A DNA stretch of 64,000 nt from Antedon mediterranea. Taxonomy: Eukaryota > Echinodermata > Crinoidea > Comatulida > Antedonidae. Below the pieces are notes generated by a model that ran no database searches, was not told where the DNA came from, and saw only the letters and a list, made by a program, of their open reading frames with translations. The translations under genes were made by a program, and so were the position numbers. This document shows, in pieces, positions 10,660 to 23,100 of this stretch; positions within the stretch are counted from its first letter, which is position 1; the number at the start of each line of letters is the position of its first letter. The stretch covers positions 7,343,001 to 7,407,000 of the forward strand of contig NC_092670.1 in the NCBI RefSeq assembly GCF_964355755.1. The letters are read 5' to 3'.

Positions 10660-12528
10660 TCGAACTGTGGATGAAGTCGCTGAAGTGTTCAAATTAATAC
10701 TGAGAACAAAATTGCAAATACAAGATACAAAAATAAATTAAAACTATAAACGTGATAAATCGAAGAGGTAGACAATATACTATCACTAATACAAAACACA
10801 ATTACATTTACTGTATTGCTGTTAGCAGTACTTTTTCAATTAATAAACATAAATTCTTCCTTCTGTATCTCGTATTGTACCTAGTAAAATTCTACGATAC
10901 TGCGCCACATCACTAAACAGCATCATATAAACTGTATTTACATGTTAAAGACCTACCTACCTTAAAATGATTCGAAACCGCATGTACCGCACAATGTATA
11001 GGCTACAGTACAGTATCATGGAATTTATGCCAGCCAGTAAGACTGATAAATATGCGGATGGTTTGATCATGAAATTAGAATTTACAATGTGACCACGGGT
11101 TACAAGAATAAACTTTGTAGATTAGTACTTGCTCCATACCTCATGATGTATGATAAATTAAAGACAGCGACATGTACAGTAGTTGGTCACTCATGTTTTT
11201 CCAAACACAATACAGTCGAGTACAAAATTGAAGTATAAACAATAGAAAAAAATGTTCAATTGAAACTACCGGTTAAAATTAAACTTTAGACGAAGAAAAA
11301 TGAAACATAACGTATCGAATAATGTGACAGTACAATTATAACAAGGAATAGAAAATGTTACGTTTTAAAGCAGGGTGGATTAAGTTAAACCATGAGATAT
11401 TTCAGGAGTAAAACAGACTCATTAAAATGATACGAAAGCTTATCGGCCATAATACCAGAGAGGAGAGAGGAGGCAATAATCAATTCATCAGGTAATTAAA
11501 TATTAATTGAGTTATTGATGGCGTTAATTTACATTTTTAATTTAAAATGCGTTGTTTTCAACGTTATATTCCAAGACGTTCAATAAAACCTAACTTGATT
11601 TTTTGTTATTCGCTCGATTTGTACGTTATACTTTAAGGCGTCTAATGATAAACGAACCTGTATTGTTATTCATTTGTAGTCTAATTGTATTCACCGTTTG
11701 TATCAATGCTGCTGAGATAATATAATATTCTGCTTATGTTATATTTTACAGCAAAATTATGTAATGATTCTTGTTATTCACAATCGGATCTATATATAGA
11801 TTGTCACTGCAATTATATTTATAATAGTTCATATTTTTGGCGACATTTTATCGTGAAATATCATTTTTAACCTAATGGTATTGATATTGAGTTTAATGGG
11901 TTTGTCTTTCTGCAATGCATATTATAAAACGTTGTTATGTCTTCTTCGCATTCGGTTGGAACCAATGTAACCATAAGCCATACATGTATAAAGTAATTAA
12001 TGTATTCAAATTAAATTAAACCATAGTCATAAGCTTAGCTTAGTTGCATAATATTGTTATACGGCTGATGAAATAAGTGGAACGTACTCACAAAAAAGCT
12101 ATACGAAAAATAAGTAATTCCACAGGTTCGCTTCTATATACATATAACGTACATTCGGAACGTTTTTTTGGACCCGTTCATAATGATGAATACAGTTATA
12201 CATAGTAGGATTTAAAACGGCAACATTTTCACCAAGAGCAACCAGGACACAGTATAAAAAGAAAATTAATAAAACGTAGGACTAAGCCTTATAATTCGTA
12301 TTTCACGTACATTACAATTCTCTTGTGATCTTAAGTATTAGTAATCTTTCACCTATATGTCAGGTATACACATTTCTTTCGAGATATTATAAGAATTAAG
12401 ATATACGGCAAAATACCGAACGTGTTTCGGAGAACCTGATTATGATAGAAATTATAGGGCCTACATACATGATGCAGTTGCTACAACTAGGCTCATCCTG
12501 CTTTTAAATGTTTAACAGTCACCACCCC

Positions 12529-12629
12529 AAAGCTTGGTTCCAACTAGGGACGTAAGCTGCAATTGAATTGACTGATAACAAGAGACAGTTGGAATAATCA
12601 ATCGCTTGTTTTCTAGTGGGAACCAAGTC
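12529..12629. mobile_element. MITE family 2, short copy
   Basis: The left end AGCTTGGTTCCAACTAGGGA and right end CTAGTGGGAACCAAG pair as terminal inverted repeats. The interior is diverged and internally deleted relative to 8516-8687. It directly abuts a family 1 copy. Confidence 0.75.
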
Positions 12630-12766
12630 TAAAGCTCTGTCTACACTATCAAACTTTATGTGAAAAAAATGCGATGTGATATGGTCATGATAATGTTATA
12701 TCACAACCATATTTGGGAACATCACACTTTTGTCAAACTAGTTTGAAAGTGTAGACAGAGCTTTAG
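12630..12766. mobile_element. MITE family 1, copy a
   Basis: TAAAGCTCTGTCTACACTAT at the left is inverted as GTGTAGACAGAGCTTTA at the right. Inner arms AATGCGATGTGATATGG and CCATATTTGGGAACATC pair imperfectly, so most of the element can fold as one hairpin. It is noncoding. Confidence 0.85.
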
Positions 12767-15700
12767 GGAATAAAGGAAGTCCGCATGTTGTATACGGTTT
12801 AACTACTTTTACATGCAGATCGCGTATAACTATAGTATAACGTATTGCAACTGAGCCTATGTGCTAATAAGTTGGTAAATTGCCCACGTCTCACAAGTAC
12901 AAGTAATATAAACTGAATGTAGGGTATCTATCATTCTATCCAACTAGTTATTACTTTACTATGTGGGATTGTAGGGAGTCGTTAAATGACCAAACATGCC
13001 GCGCAGCACATTATGTTCGAGGTATCGTGCACCACTAATCGACACCGGCTTCGCTAATGGTTTTCCTTTATGCAACTTAAAATGTATATATTCTAAGATT
13101 AATAAAGCAGTGCGTATCGTATTCGAAGTTCAATCAAGGACATCAAAGATAATTCTATAAGTTTTGATATTGATAGATTCTTTAAAAAGTTAGCCAATTG
13201 AGTTAACTTATTCCATTTCCCCAACTCATTCGTAAACGTGAGTATAAAGATGTGTCGCCTGTGCGCACATTTAAGCCAAATTATGACCACTACGCCACCA
13301 GATGACCGTAGGCCTACTATTTTCGATGACTCGTGAACGTCCCGGAGAAACCAGGAGAAAAGTGAGGCGTACCGACACTACGAATGCACTTTGTCCTTTC
13401 GTATTATTTCAAACTTTCCTTCTTCATTCTTTAAATACGAATAATTATTCTCCTCGTCGTGAAATTGAAGTTAATCCGATTTGATTACGTTTTAACGAAA
13501 TTACACAAAGTAATAAGAAGAAACCAGCTACAATTTCACGGAAATGTAATTATTTCATTAGGCGTCGTTCACATGTCTAATATTAGTACTGTCATTATAC
13601 GCTTCTAATAGGTATAGATACCATCAAGTAATGTTTACATAGTTTAGGATCCCATTGGAAATAAATGTTAGGCCTATTTTCTAAGACAATTTACAGGAGC
13701 TTTCCTTGCATCATTTTAACCTTTGTAAACATTTGTATGCTTATCGTTTGAATTGTAAAGGTCTTGATGCTAAATAAAATAATACATAGGCCTACTGTAA
13801 CAAATAAAACATGTAGATATGTTAAGTTTTATAAACAAAATTGACATTGCAACCAGCTTGGATGTGACCAAAACAGGAATTGTGAAACTTTTAACATGTG
13901 CTATATTTTGACGTCACTGATAATTCGGATTTGAACAAGAAATAACTGTAAAACATTAGTTGGTTAAAAATGGGATAACGAAATGAAAGGGGAAGTAGGG
14001 GGATTCCTACTCCCCTGTCGGTGTTTCTAAAAGGTCATTCTTTATGTTTAAAAAAATTGTAATTAGAACAACACTGGAGTATAAAGTATTAATATGAATG
14101 CATTTTACGGAATTAAAAAAAGGTTTTTGCAACCTTAATCATTATAAGTTACAAACATGTCAAACAATTTCATCTTCTTTATAAACAATGATGCCGTAAG
14201 TATACGTGATTATAGTACAGTATATGTAATAGAATACATGAATTTAACGCCTAATGTCGTTCACAAATATTCATCCAGATAGTGACACGTTATTATTTTA
14301 ACACCGTCTTATTCATATGTGCCATTATTCCACCAAGATAGAATAATTGTCATTGGATCGCATATTAACCAACAATCTCATTAGCATTAACTTAATTGTA
14401 TTGTCCATAGCTATATACAATAAAATGTAACTTATTAAATGATAATCATTAGATAGACAAAATTCTAGTAACCATTAAAAATATTATTATTCTACTTAAA
14501 ATATCGGCCATGATTGTATGACGCAGCTGAAATCCTTGTTAAATAAAATACAGTATAATATAATAATATCGATAATTTTTAAATAAAAGTAAACATTAAA
14601 AACCCTATATATAAAACCTGTTAGAGCGTGATACAAAAAAAGACACATTATATGAATCGCGCTTGAAAAATATTAAAATAGTACAGCTTTTATACGCGCG
14701 CGCATATTTTCTGCCTTTCATACGCACGCGTCAGTTTATTGTCTCTTTCTGGAGTCACACAAAAAAATCGAATCTAATCAAACAATTGCACAGAATGTAA
14801 TTCACATAAATTCTTATCTTCGTTAAATTTGAGTTTTATCTAAAACTGGCAACTCCTAACAATATATCTAGAAAATAGTTTGTACAAATCTCCTCGTAAA
14901 ATATATATAATATACTTTATACAATAGACAATAAGGAATTGTAATATGAAAAACTATAGGCAGTCAATAAGGTTATTGTGCAAATAAAATGTTACTGTAT
15001 TAATATTATTAGTCATAGAATGGATAAGTAGGAAAAACATGATTCATTATCGAATTGTGCTAATTTCTATAGATTATTTTGCAACAATAAAGATCGAGCA
15101 TAGTTCCCGCTGATAACCAAATTAAGAAGAAGAAGAAACGTTGAACCATGACGTTCCTCTCATTATTTGGAGTTTATCTTCTGATATAATATACGGCATA
15201 TTTTAACATAAATTTACAGTATTAAGAATATTAGAAACATTGTATATAAATTACATCCAAATACAGGCCTCTTTTCTAGTATAATGTATCATTAGTAACT
15301 ACCTTCCAAAGATGGGCATCCTTGTCGTGTTTAATGTCGAGTACATTATACACGACAATGCTGTACGACACAACATTATGCTCTTGTCGAGTATAATGTT
15401 GTATCATTTTAAAAAAGGCTACTTTTTAAAACATTGTAATCAGCCATCGGCCTACTTTTCGAGATATTTTAAAGATCATACTGTATCTTCTTTCTATTGG
15501 GTATACTAAATAAAACATGTACTGATTTGTAGAATATATAAAGACGAACTGTTGCATCAAAGTAGCTTGAAATTATACAACAGTATCTGTTGGGCCTGGA
15601 GTGCCTTTAAGCCACAATTATTTGCATTTAGTTTTAAACACAATCGCTATTCAACATGTCTAATATTACAAAGGTAACTGTATCCAAAGGCCATCAATAA

Positions 15701-16255
15701 TCAATGTATTACAAGTTGCGACTTTATAATTATGGAAAATAATTAACGTGTAATATACATCAGAATAATTCCTAGTTGACACAGTTTATTAGCATACGGG
15801 TTAAAGATCATGTAGGAATTTAAAATTATTCGTTATATCACAAAAATAACATTTATGTCCTGTACAAATTCCTTTCATGTAAATTACAGTAGGCCTAATT
15901 TATTTTCTATTTCATTTCAATAATAAATCTATGTAAATATCGCATGTAAATTATATAATATATCATGTTTTTTTTATATTTTAAAACTATCCAAACTATT
16001 AGATACTACAATTAAAAATATATATATTTGTATCATAAACAAAATCGTATCGTTTTGAATTCAGGGTAAATTTTGTACAGATTAAGACCATTCAAAGTTA
16101 CAACAAATTTAATTTTAACAAACTTGTTTTTATACAGTTCGTTTCTTGCTTTGTATGTTTGTTTGCTTTATATATTGTTGCTTATATAAAAAAACTCAAC
16201 AAATTAAAATCTCGAGTTATCTGTATCTTCAATATAGGCCAAAATATTAAATAGC

Positions 16256-16269
16256 GCGCCCTCTATCGG
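16256..16269 (-). promoter_or_regulatory. CTCF-like site, reverse orientation
   Basis: The minus strand reads CCGATAGAGGGCGC, matching 12 of 14 positions of the vertebrate CTCF core. It faces the plus-strand CTCF-like pair at 2.55-2.63 kb across the zinc transporter gene. This is a motif match only. Confidence 0.3.
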
Positions 16270-16314
16270 TATGTTCATTTTGCTAAGTATCTCGCTCAGT
16301 TTCTAAGCGCTTAA

Positions 16315-16337
16315 TTTATTAAATATTATTTTTTATT
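16315..16337 (-). other. Poly(A) signals of the kinesin long transcript
   Basis: AATAAA on the minus strand occurs at 16332-16337 and again at 16315-16320. These are the first canonical hexamers after the stop at 17029, implying a 3' UTR of about 0.7 kb. Assignment is by position and sequence only. Confidence 0.4.
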
Positions 16338-17028
16338 CACTGTGCATTATTAACAATTGTACGTACAAGATACAAGAAAAAAACTCTGAACTACATACAC
16401 TGCAACAACCAAGCACAGCATGTTAAAAATCATGATTTTTAGGCATGTGTGGAGTTTTGGTACCACCAGCAGCTGCGTTAACTGCACGTGCAGCTCCAAC
16501 TTTCTTCAGCTACTTCTAAAAGCTGACCACAATTCAGTATAATTCAACATTTTCCCCATAAATTCTTTGAAGTAGAACGGTTCTGCATTAGACTTCGCCA
16601 AATGTTTAAGCAAACAATTTAGTAGAAAAAGAGGATGGTGTAGAAATAAAACTATTCTTTATGCGTTACAATATTTAGTGTTTTGACAAACATGTAAAAT
16701 GAGGACCCACTCAATCGTGACACATTTACGGACTTGTATCAGATGTATAATCTCCGAAATTGCACTTAAAACCGATATTGCATTTGAGATGTATTAACTG
16801 TTCTTCTTTATCGGCTTTTAGATTGTATCTAGTATATTACATCAATATGGAAAGTGCCCCGAGGTGAACATCATCATTTATATCCACGTGGTACATAGAG
16901 CGTATAACCCCAGGGTAAATGTTGTTCTGCGGGATCCAATATAATTCAATTTAAAATATTATTGTCACACATTGGAAGTGCAAACAATTGTTAATGTGAT
17001 CCTAATGGATATGAATTAAACTTGATGA
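16338..17028 (-). other. Kinesin 3' untranslated region (inferred)
   Basis: This is the stretch between the stop codon and the first AATAAA. Around 16440-16640 it contains two overlapping open segments (one reads LLKHLAKSNAEPFYFKEFMG and on, another VGAARAVNAAAGGTKTPHMP to a stop). These match no family I recognise and are interrupted, so they are treated as noncoding. Confidence 0.45.
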
Positions 17029-17171
17029 TCATTGCGTAACATTATCATTAGAAGATTGAATATTATCAGACTCCCGGTGGATCCGACGCAACCGATAGGG
17101 ACGTACAAAAACACCATGCTCCGGCTTACACATGAAGTATCTAACACCGTTTATACATCCGTCATTCTTTC
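17029..17171 (-). CDS. KIF13B: KIF13B coding exon 32 (CAP-Gly second half, stop)
   Basis: Acceptor TTCATAG; phase 1 in. It completes GKNDG and continues [20 protein letters not shown], the canonical CAP-Gly end. A short tail [19 protein letters not shown] runs to TGA at 17031-17029. The tail is much shorter than in vertebrate KIF13B. Confidence 0.95.
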
Positions 17172-20100
17172 CTATGAATAAAACAATAAATAAATTAATT
17201 AATCCAACATCAACATCTAATGAGTTAGTTAAGACTTTGCACTAGATATGTAATTACGATGTTAATGACATGATCATGACAATGATTGATTTTGAAGGAG
17301 AGAAGAGGCGAGAAAGCAAGTTTGAACTTTCTAAAAGGAGGGAGAAGGACTAAGGTAAAATTTAAAAAGTAGGGCAACATAAATAAATGAGGCAGAAGAC
17401 GGATGGATGGATCGAAGAATGAAGGAGAAAGGGATACGAAGACTACCAAAAAGAGAAAAAAAGAAAAGCAGCCGGTAGAAGAAGGATACGAAGATCAGTC
17501 TATCGCAAAGAGAAAAAAGAAAGGCAGCCGATAGAAGAAGGATACGAAGACTATCGCAAAGAGAAATAACAGCCGGAGGAAGACCATCGATAAGGAAAGG
17601 AAGACAGCAGGAGGAAGGAAGATACGAAGACTATCGGTAAGGAAAGAAAGAAAGACAGCCGGAAGATGAAGGATACAACAACAATTTGTGTTTGAAAGAC
17701 AATGGTTTTTGAGAGTTATAATTAAACGTTTCTTTCTTTTTTTTATATGTGAACAAATATTATTTTTTTGTTACAGAGTCTGTGTTTCATATCAGTCACT
17801 TTAGTTTATTTTATTGCTAAGGTCCAGTCTGGGGGGTCACTTCATTATGCCTAGATACTTCATTCTAGTGTGAAGTATCATCTGACAGCGAATTATATAA
17901 TATCATAGGACTCATAAATACCACAAATGCTTTGGGATTTGTCATTCAACCGTTAGACTCTTTCCCAGATGTTTTTTGGTGGTACCTATAAATTACAGTC
18001 GAGTATACATTTTTGCAAAACTGTCAAACTTAGATATATAACTGCTGCTTTACTTTCGGTTTCTTAATGAGTCACCCCCCTGGGACGTAGCGGGCTAAAG
18101 CAGCAGCGTGAAAACAATCGGTAAGGAAAGAAAGAGAGAAAGAAAGTAATAGGAAAGATATGAAGACTATGGGTAATAAAAGAGAGAAATGATGATGGTA
18201 GTGGTGATGGTTATGATGGTGATGATGTGAAGGATGAATGCATACTAGTATTTAACAATAACCAATTGAAATGGGAAAACACAATAATTGCAATACTCGC
18301 AATACAACAGAAGATCTAATTAATTCAAGGCTCACACAACAACAAGAAAATTCGTAACGAGCAAAGGAAATGATTTACAAGTATTGTCAGTACATACGCG
18401 TTATTACTTCGTGATCCCAACTATAATTTAATATTCCCAAATAATTATATTTTTATTATAAAATGTAACAATGTTACTTTGCCTATACTGAGCAGGTGAA
18501 TTGTACAGTATATCGATGTATCATACATTTCCTTGTCTGGCACCATCACTCACATTTCCAGTTATTTTAATATGCAACCCGACTGTTCCGATAGGTTACG
18601 CGTCCGGAAAAACTTTCTTTTTAGACTTATAATTTTTATAGTAGGTCTATACCTTACTAATCGATAATATTAGAACCGAGATTCGCCCGACTATTAACAA
18701 ACCGAGAAAAGAACGTTCGCAAATAATACGTGAAGCGATCATAATATTGATAGCAATCAACGCAGTGTATTCAAATACAAATTAGAACCGACTCACAAGA
18801 TCGTTATCCATCATCGAATTCTCAACTTGATAGTTATAATCATTTCGTTGGTTCTTCAGAAGTTTGAAATGCAATTTGCGAAGAGTTTTACAGCTTCCTT
18901 ATGTTCGCAACGTTATTAAGAATAAAGTAATCGATATAATGAATACGTTTCTGAAACTAATATCTTTGAATGCACACCCAGTACACCTGCTAGTTGGTTT
19001 TTAATCGTTCTTGTTTAAATGAACTTGCGGTTAATAGGTTTTATATGGAGGATGTACAGTACTCACGTGACTCATCTTATAATGTAATTACATGCGTTTG
19101 TGTATAAAATATTAATAGTGACGACAATTTAGAAGATTATACTGATGACGAAAAAACAAAAATAATTGCAATGGTATATTTCCAAGCAGTAAACTACTGT
19201 AGACCTGAACTCGCCACCAGGGCGAGTTATACGTTATCCGCGAAAACGATCAGTACGAAACAAACGCCGTGTATGTGCGCGGAAATGTTAGGATACCAAT
19301 ATAGATGTGAAGAATATTATATAAGAGTTACATTAAAATCTATGCTTGTTTCAAATTTATGATTATATATAAGTGATTAATGATTAAGCAAGACAATTAA
19401 AATAATTGAACGTTAAATACTATAATGACGATAATGGAAATAAAGATAATATTGATACTGTCAATTAAGACGTGTTCATCATACATCTAACACGTTTAAG
19501 GTACCTAGGACGCCTTTTAATTTACAGACAGAAAACTACCTTTAAACCAACCTATTTCATTTTCAAAGCCTTTAAAATACAATTTTGCCTTAATCAATCA
19601 CTATCTATCTTGTTATGTCTCTGGAAGGCATTTTAGCGCTTCGTCTTCTCAGTTTAATATTCAAACCGCTTTTATTTTATTACCACCTTGTCTAAGGGAT
19701 TATATTCAAAGCGGCCGCAGGCTAGAGAATGCAGTGTAATTGTTAATGGTATTGAGTGGATTTTAATAATTAATATAATTTATAGTGCAACACAAGAGAA
19801 CGTCTTTCATCTTACAATATCATTCAACCGTAACGTAATCAAAAGTGAGTTAATAATAATTTCGCGGATAACAGAAACATCTATTTAAAAAATATGTGTC
19901 TACTTTCTATGTATAAACAGGGACGTATCGGACACAAAACTATTGGTTAATCTTTCTATCACAAGTTATTATTACAAAATTACTGCGCTGTAATTGGCCA
20001 AATTGTCCTTACGTTGCATCCTAGTATAGTGGAAAGTCTTACTATACCTAAAATGAACAGCAATAATTCAAACGTCTGCTTAAAAATAAGTTATAACTAT

Positions 20101-23100
20101 ATATATTTTTCAATCAGACACTTTAAAAGAAATTTGTATTCAGTACGGAGTACGTGGTAACGCCTTAAAGGGCAATTCCGTATTTAAAATTCGTAAGGTT
20201 TAACATGTATCTATATTGTAATATCCCTAGCGCTGAACGTCATAAAACAAAACGACTGATACTCAAAATAGGCGCGCGCGGGAGCAGAGCAATTACAGAC
20301 TAGTCGGCGTATTCAGCAGGTTTATTTTCGTTGTCGTATTATTTATATCGGCTTGTGCTATGTGTTATAAAATGTATTATATAAGTGGCTATGTATATGT
20401 CTGCTTTATTTACACTTACATAATTACAAATAGGGTAATGATGTATAATAACAATAAACAACAGGGAACGAAACGAATTGTCGACGAAGTCAACAACAAA
20501 CACTCGAAACGCGATCATTTTAATTATTTGTCACAGTTTGGAATTTGCATTTGCAGTTTCTTATTTGCATTTGAAGATCTAATTATTTGATTTCGAATAA
20601 ATTACGTTACTGTACCATTTTTTCAATAGCAGCAGCTTTCAAAAAGTGTATAATCACTATATCAGACGATTTGAATAGTATGAACGGAAAACGCATTATT
20701 TACAGGTGTTAACCAACTTAAAGGATTTTAAAGAACATAAATTATATAATAAGTTGTATAAGCTCGTCGTCTTCAATGCACATTTAAAATGGATGCACAT
20801 TTAAAATGAATGCACTTTATTAGGATAGTGCTTGTGTATAAATAAGCAATTTGTTTCCTTACAATATGTATACATATCTTCAAAAATGCATGAGACATTA
20901 GTGTATGCGGGTGGTTAAACCTCTGCAGAGCAAAAATGAAGTTCTTGTTTTAATGTAAATATTTTTCATTATTCAGAAATTTAAAATGTATATTAAAAGC
21001 TGATTGATTGATTGAATACTTACCATTGGCTTTATCTAGTCTTAGCCCAGCCCACATTCCTTCTTTGAAAGACGTCTTACCAAGGAATGCGACTTCACCG
21101 ATCCGAGATTTGCCAAATCTTGCTCTTACTCCCAGTCGCACCCAAGAGGGGATGCACACACTCGGCTCTTCCATGCTTGTATCATGCACGCTGTTACTGG
21201 ATGTGTTCCAACTATACACTGAGAGCTGACTTCCTAAGCTAACAATACCAGTGTCAGAGCTGCTGTTACTATCAGCGTAAAAGCTACCGACACTACTTGT
21301 TTCGATGTCAGCATTCATCTTGCTAGCTTTCCTTTGCTGGTTCTTGTCGATGCTATTTCCTTTGTTGAAGTAACAGTTCAAAGTTTTGACGTCCAGTATA
21401 GCTGCTGGACTTTCATTGCTCTCATTGTGTTGAACTATTGAAATTGGCTTAGATATTCCTTCAAAGAACTCTGGTTGAAAATCTTTGCACATGTTATTAT
21501 TATTGTTGCTATTGCTATTACTGATACATTCTTTATCAATATGAGTTGTTTCTGTAGAATCATTAATCACACCCTCTAACAAGTTATCTGTGTCGTGCTC
21601 GAAAAGAATATCAGGAATGTGCATATTTGTTGCAACATTTGCATCGTTTTCAGTTTCATCCATAATATTCATAATTGTATTAAAGTCATCTAGTACATTT
21701 GTTGAAGCGTCTACATCTGAATGTTCATTTATACATTCTTGTTGAGATGAGCAATTATTAGATTCATCAAAAGTTAATTTATCAAACTTAAAATATTGAT
21801 TTCCATCTTTTTGGAATGTTTTCTCACTGTCTTGAGTAGGTAATAAAGAAGTGACAGTTTCATGACATTTCTTTCTGGGTGAAGTTTCTGTTACGTTTAA
21901 CAGTGGTTTTGATTCCTTCTGAGGGAATTGGTGCGATAATGGTGTGGGTTCCTCCTGCAAATGTTTTCTATGTACTGTTGTAAAATCATGGTTAGTACTT
22001 TTATCTAAATCCTCTATCCATGACTTTCTATTTTGGCTAATCTCTTGAATGTTAGAATCTTCTAAATTGTCATCAGTGTCATCGTCGTCAAACCCTATAC
22101 ATGTAAGACTAAGAAAATCTGAAAAGTTCCGTGACCCATAACCGCTTGACACTGAAGAGACAGGACTTGATCTGCCACCTACTAACTCAGAACTTTCTTT
22201 TTTAAGCTGGAGGCTAGAATGTCTTCCAGGAACTTCTTTGGCAAATGGTTCTCTTTTATGATTTTGAGAATTATTATCAAAGACCTCAGCTACCTCTTTA
22301 ACAGTTGTTTCCTTTCGTGTTGGAGAGCTTAAAGATTCAGTTAATACATTTTGACTGATTCGTTCTTGTTCAAGTGGATGATTAAAAATACTAGCCGTGC
22401 TGTTGATAATATTGTTTTTACATAGTGATGATCCATTGTTCAAAGTACAATTTTCACTTACAAAATCAGAAGATTTATCACTACTATAAGTTGTACAGGG
22501 AGCAGAGGAAACACTGTAAATAGGGATGGTGTCTAAGGTACTTGGTCCCAAGTCTTTAGTTATTGCTAAACTACTAAGGAATGTGGAAGTGCTTGCGGTC
22601 CCATCAGGAGAAACATTCAAACTTTTGTCCAAAATTATCTTTTCTATGTAAAGTTCATACGATGAAGTCTTGTTTTCTAACACTGATGGCTCAAGATATG
22701 TATCATTCTGTGAATCAAATACAAATAAGATTAATTACAATATCATGGATGCAAAGGCTACATAGTCTTTTCAATACATGGAAGTCTATTACAATTATGG
22801 TAGAAATCATACTTATAACAACTATAACACATGTTTGCATTGAAATCAATAGTTAATATCCTACAGCAATAGCTGTTAGTTGCACTTTCTACATATTTTA
22901 ATATATATTTAAACACTAGATAACTTTTCACACACTGATTATAGGTATATTGACTTCAGTTGAGGGAAATAGTTCAATCAAACTCAAAAAGATTTTGGTA
23001 TAAAGTTTAGTTTCACCAGATTTTAGGCACATAACATAAACTCATGGTTGGCATGTTGCCATATAATTACATAGCAACCTACACTTTTAGATTTACATTA

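Larger units (their letters stand above)
10700..16310. other. Intergenic region between the two genes
   Basis: No coding exon was recognised on either strand. It contains the abutting MITE pair at 12529-12766 and several TAGGCCTA palindromes, and is otherwise AT-rich unique sequence. CpG is common here, unlike in the kinesin gene body. Confidence 0.6.
17172..21023 (-). other. KIF13B last intron
   Basis: This 3.9-kb intron splits the CAP-Gly GKNDG motif. It holds a purine-rich tandem array (17290-17690, continued at 18110-18190), an inserted inverted-repeat element (17824-18086), a GATGGT-rich microsatellite, and a GC-rich patch near 20270. CpG is frequent, in contrast to the introns farther upstream in the gene. 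Confidence 0.75.

Noticed and set aside
13302-13484. Plus-strand ORF with a basic RERPGETRRKVRRTD segment
   Set aside because: It is short, has no recognisable domain, splice context or repeat relation, and lies in intergenic DNA.
20360-20590. Plus-strand 76-codon ORF after the GC-rich patch
   Set aside because: The composition is Tyr/Asn/Ile-rich as expected from AT-rich DNA, and no domain or signal was recognised.
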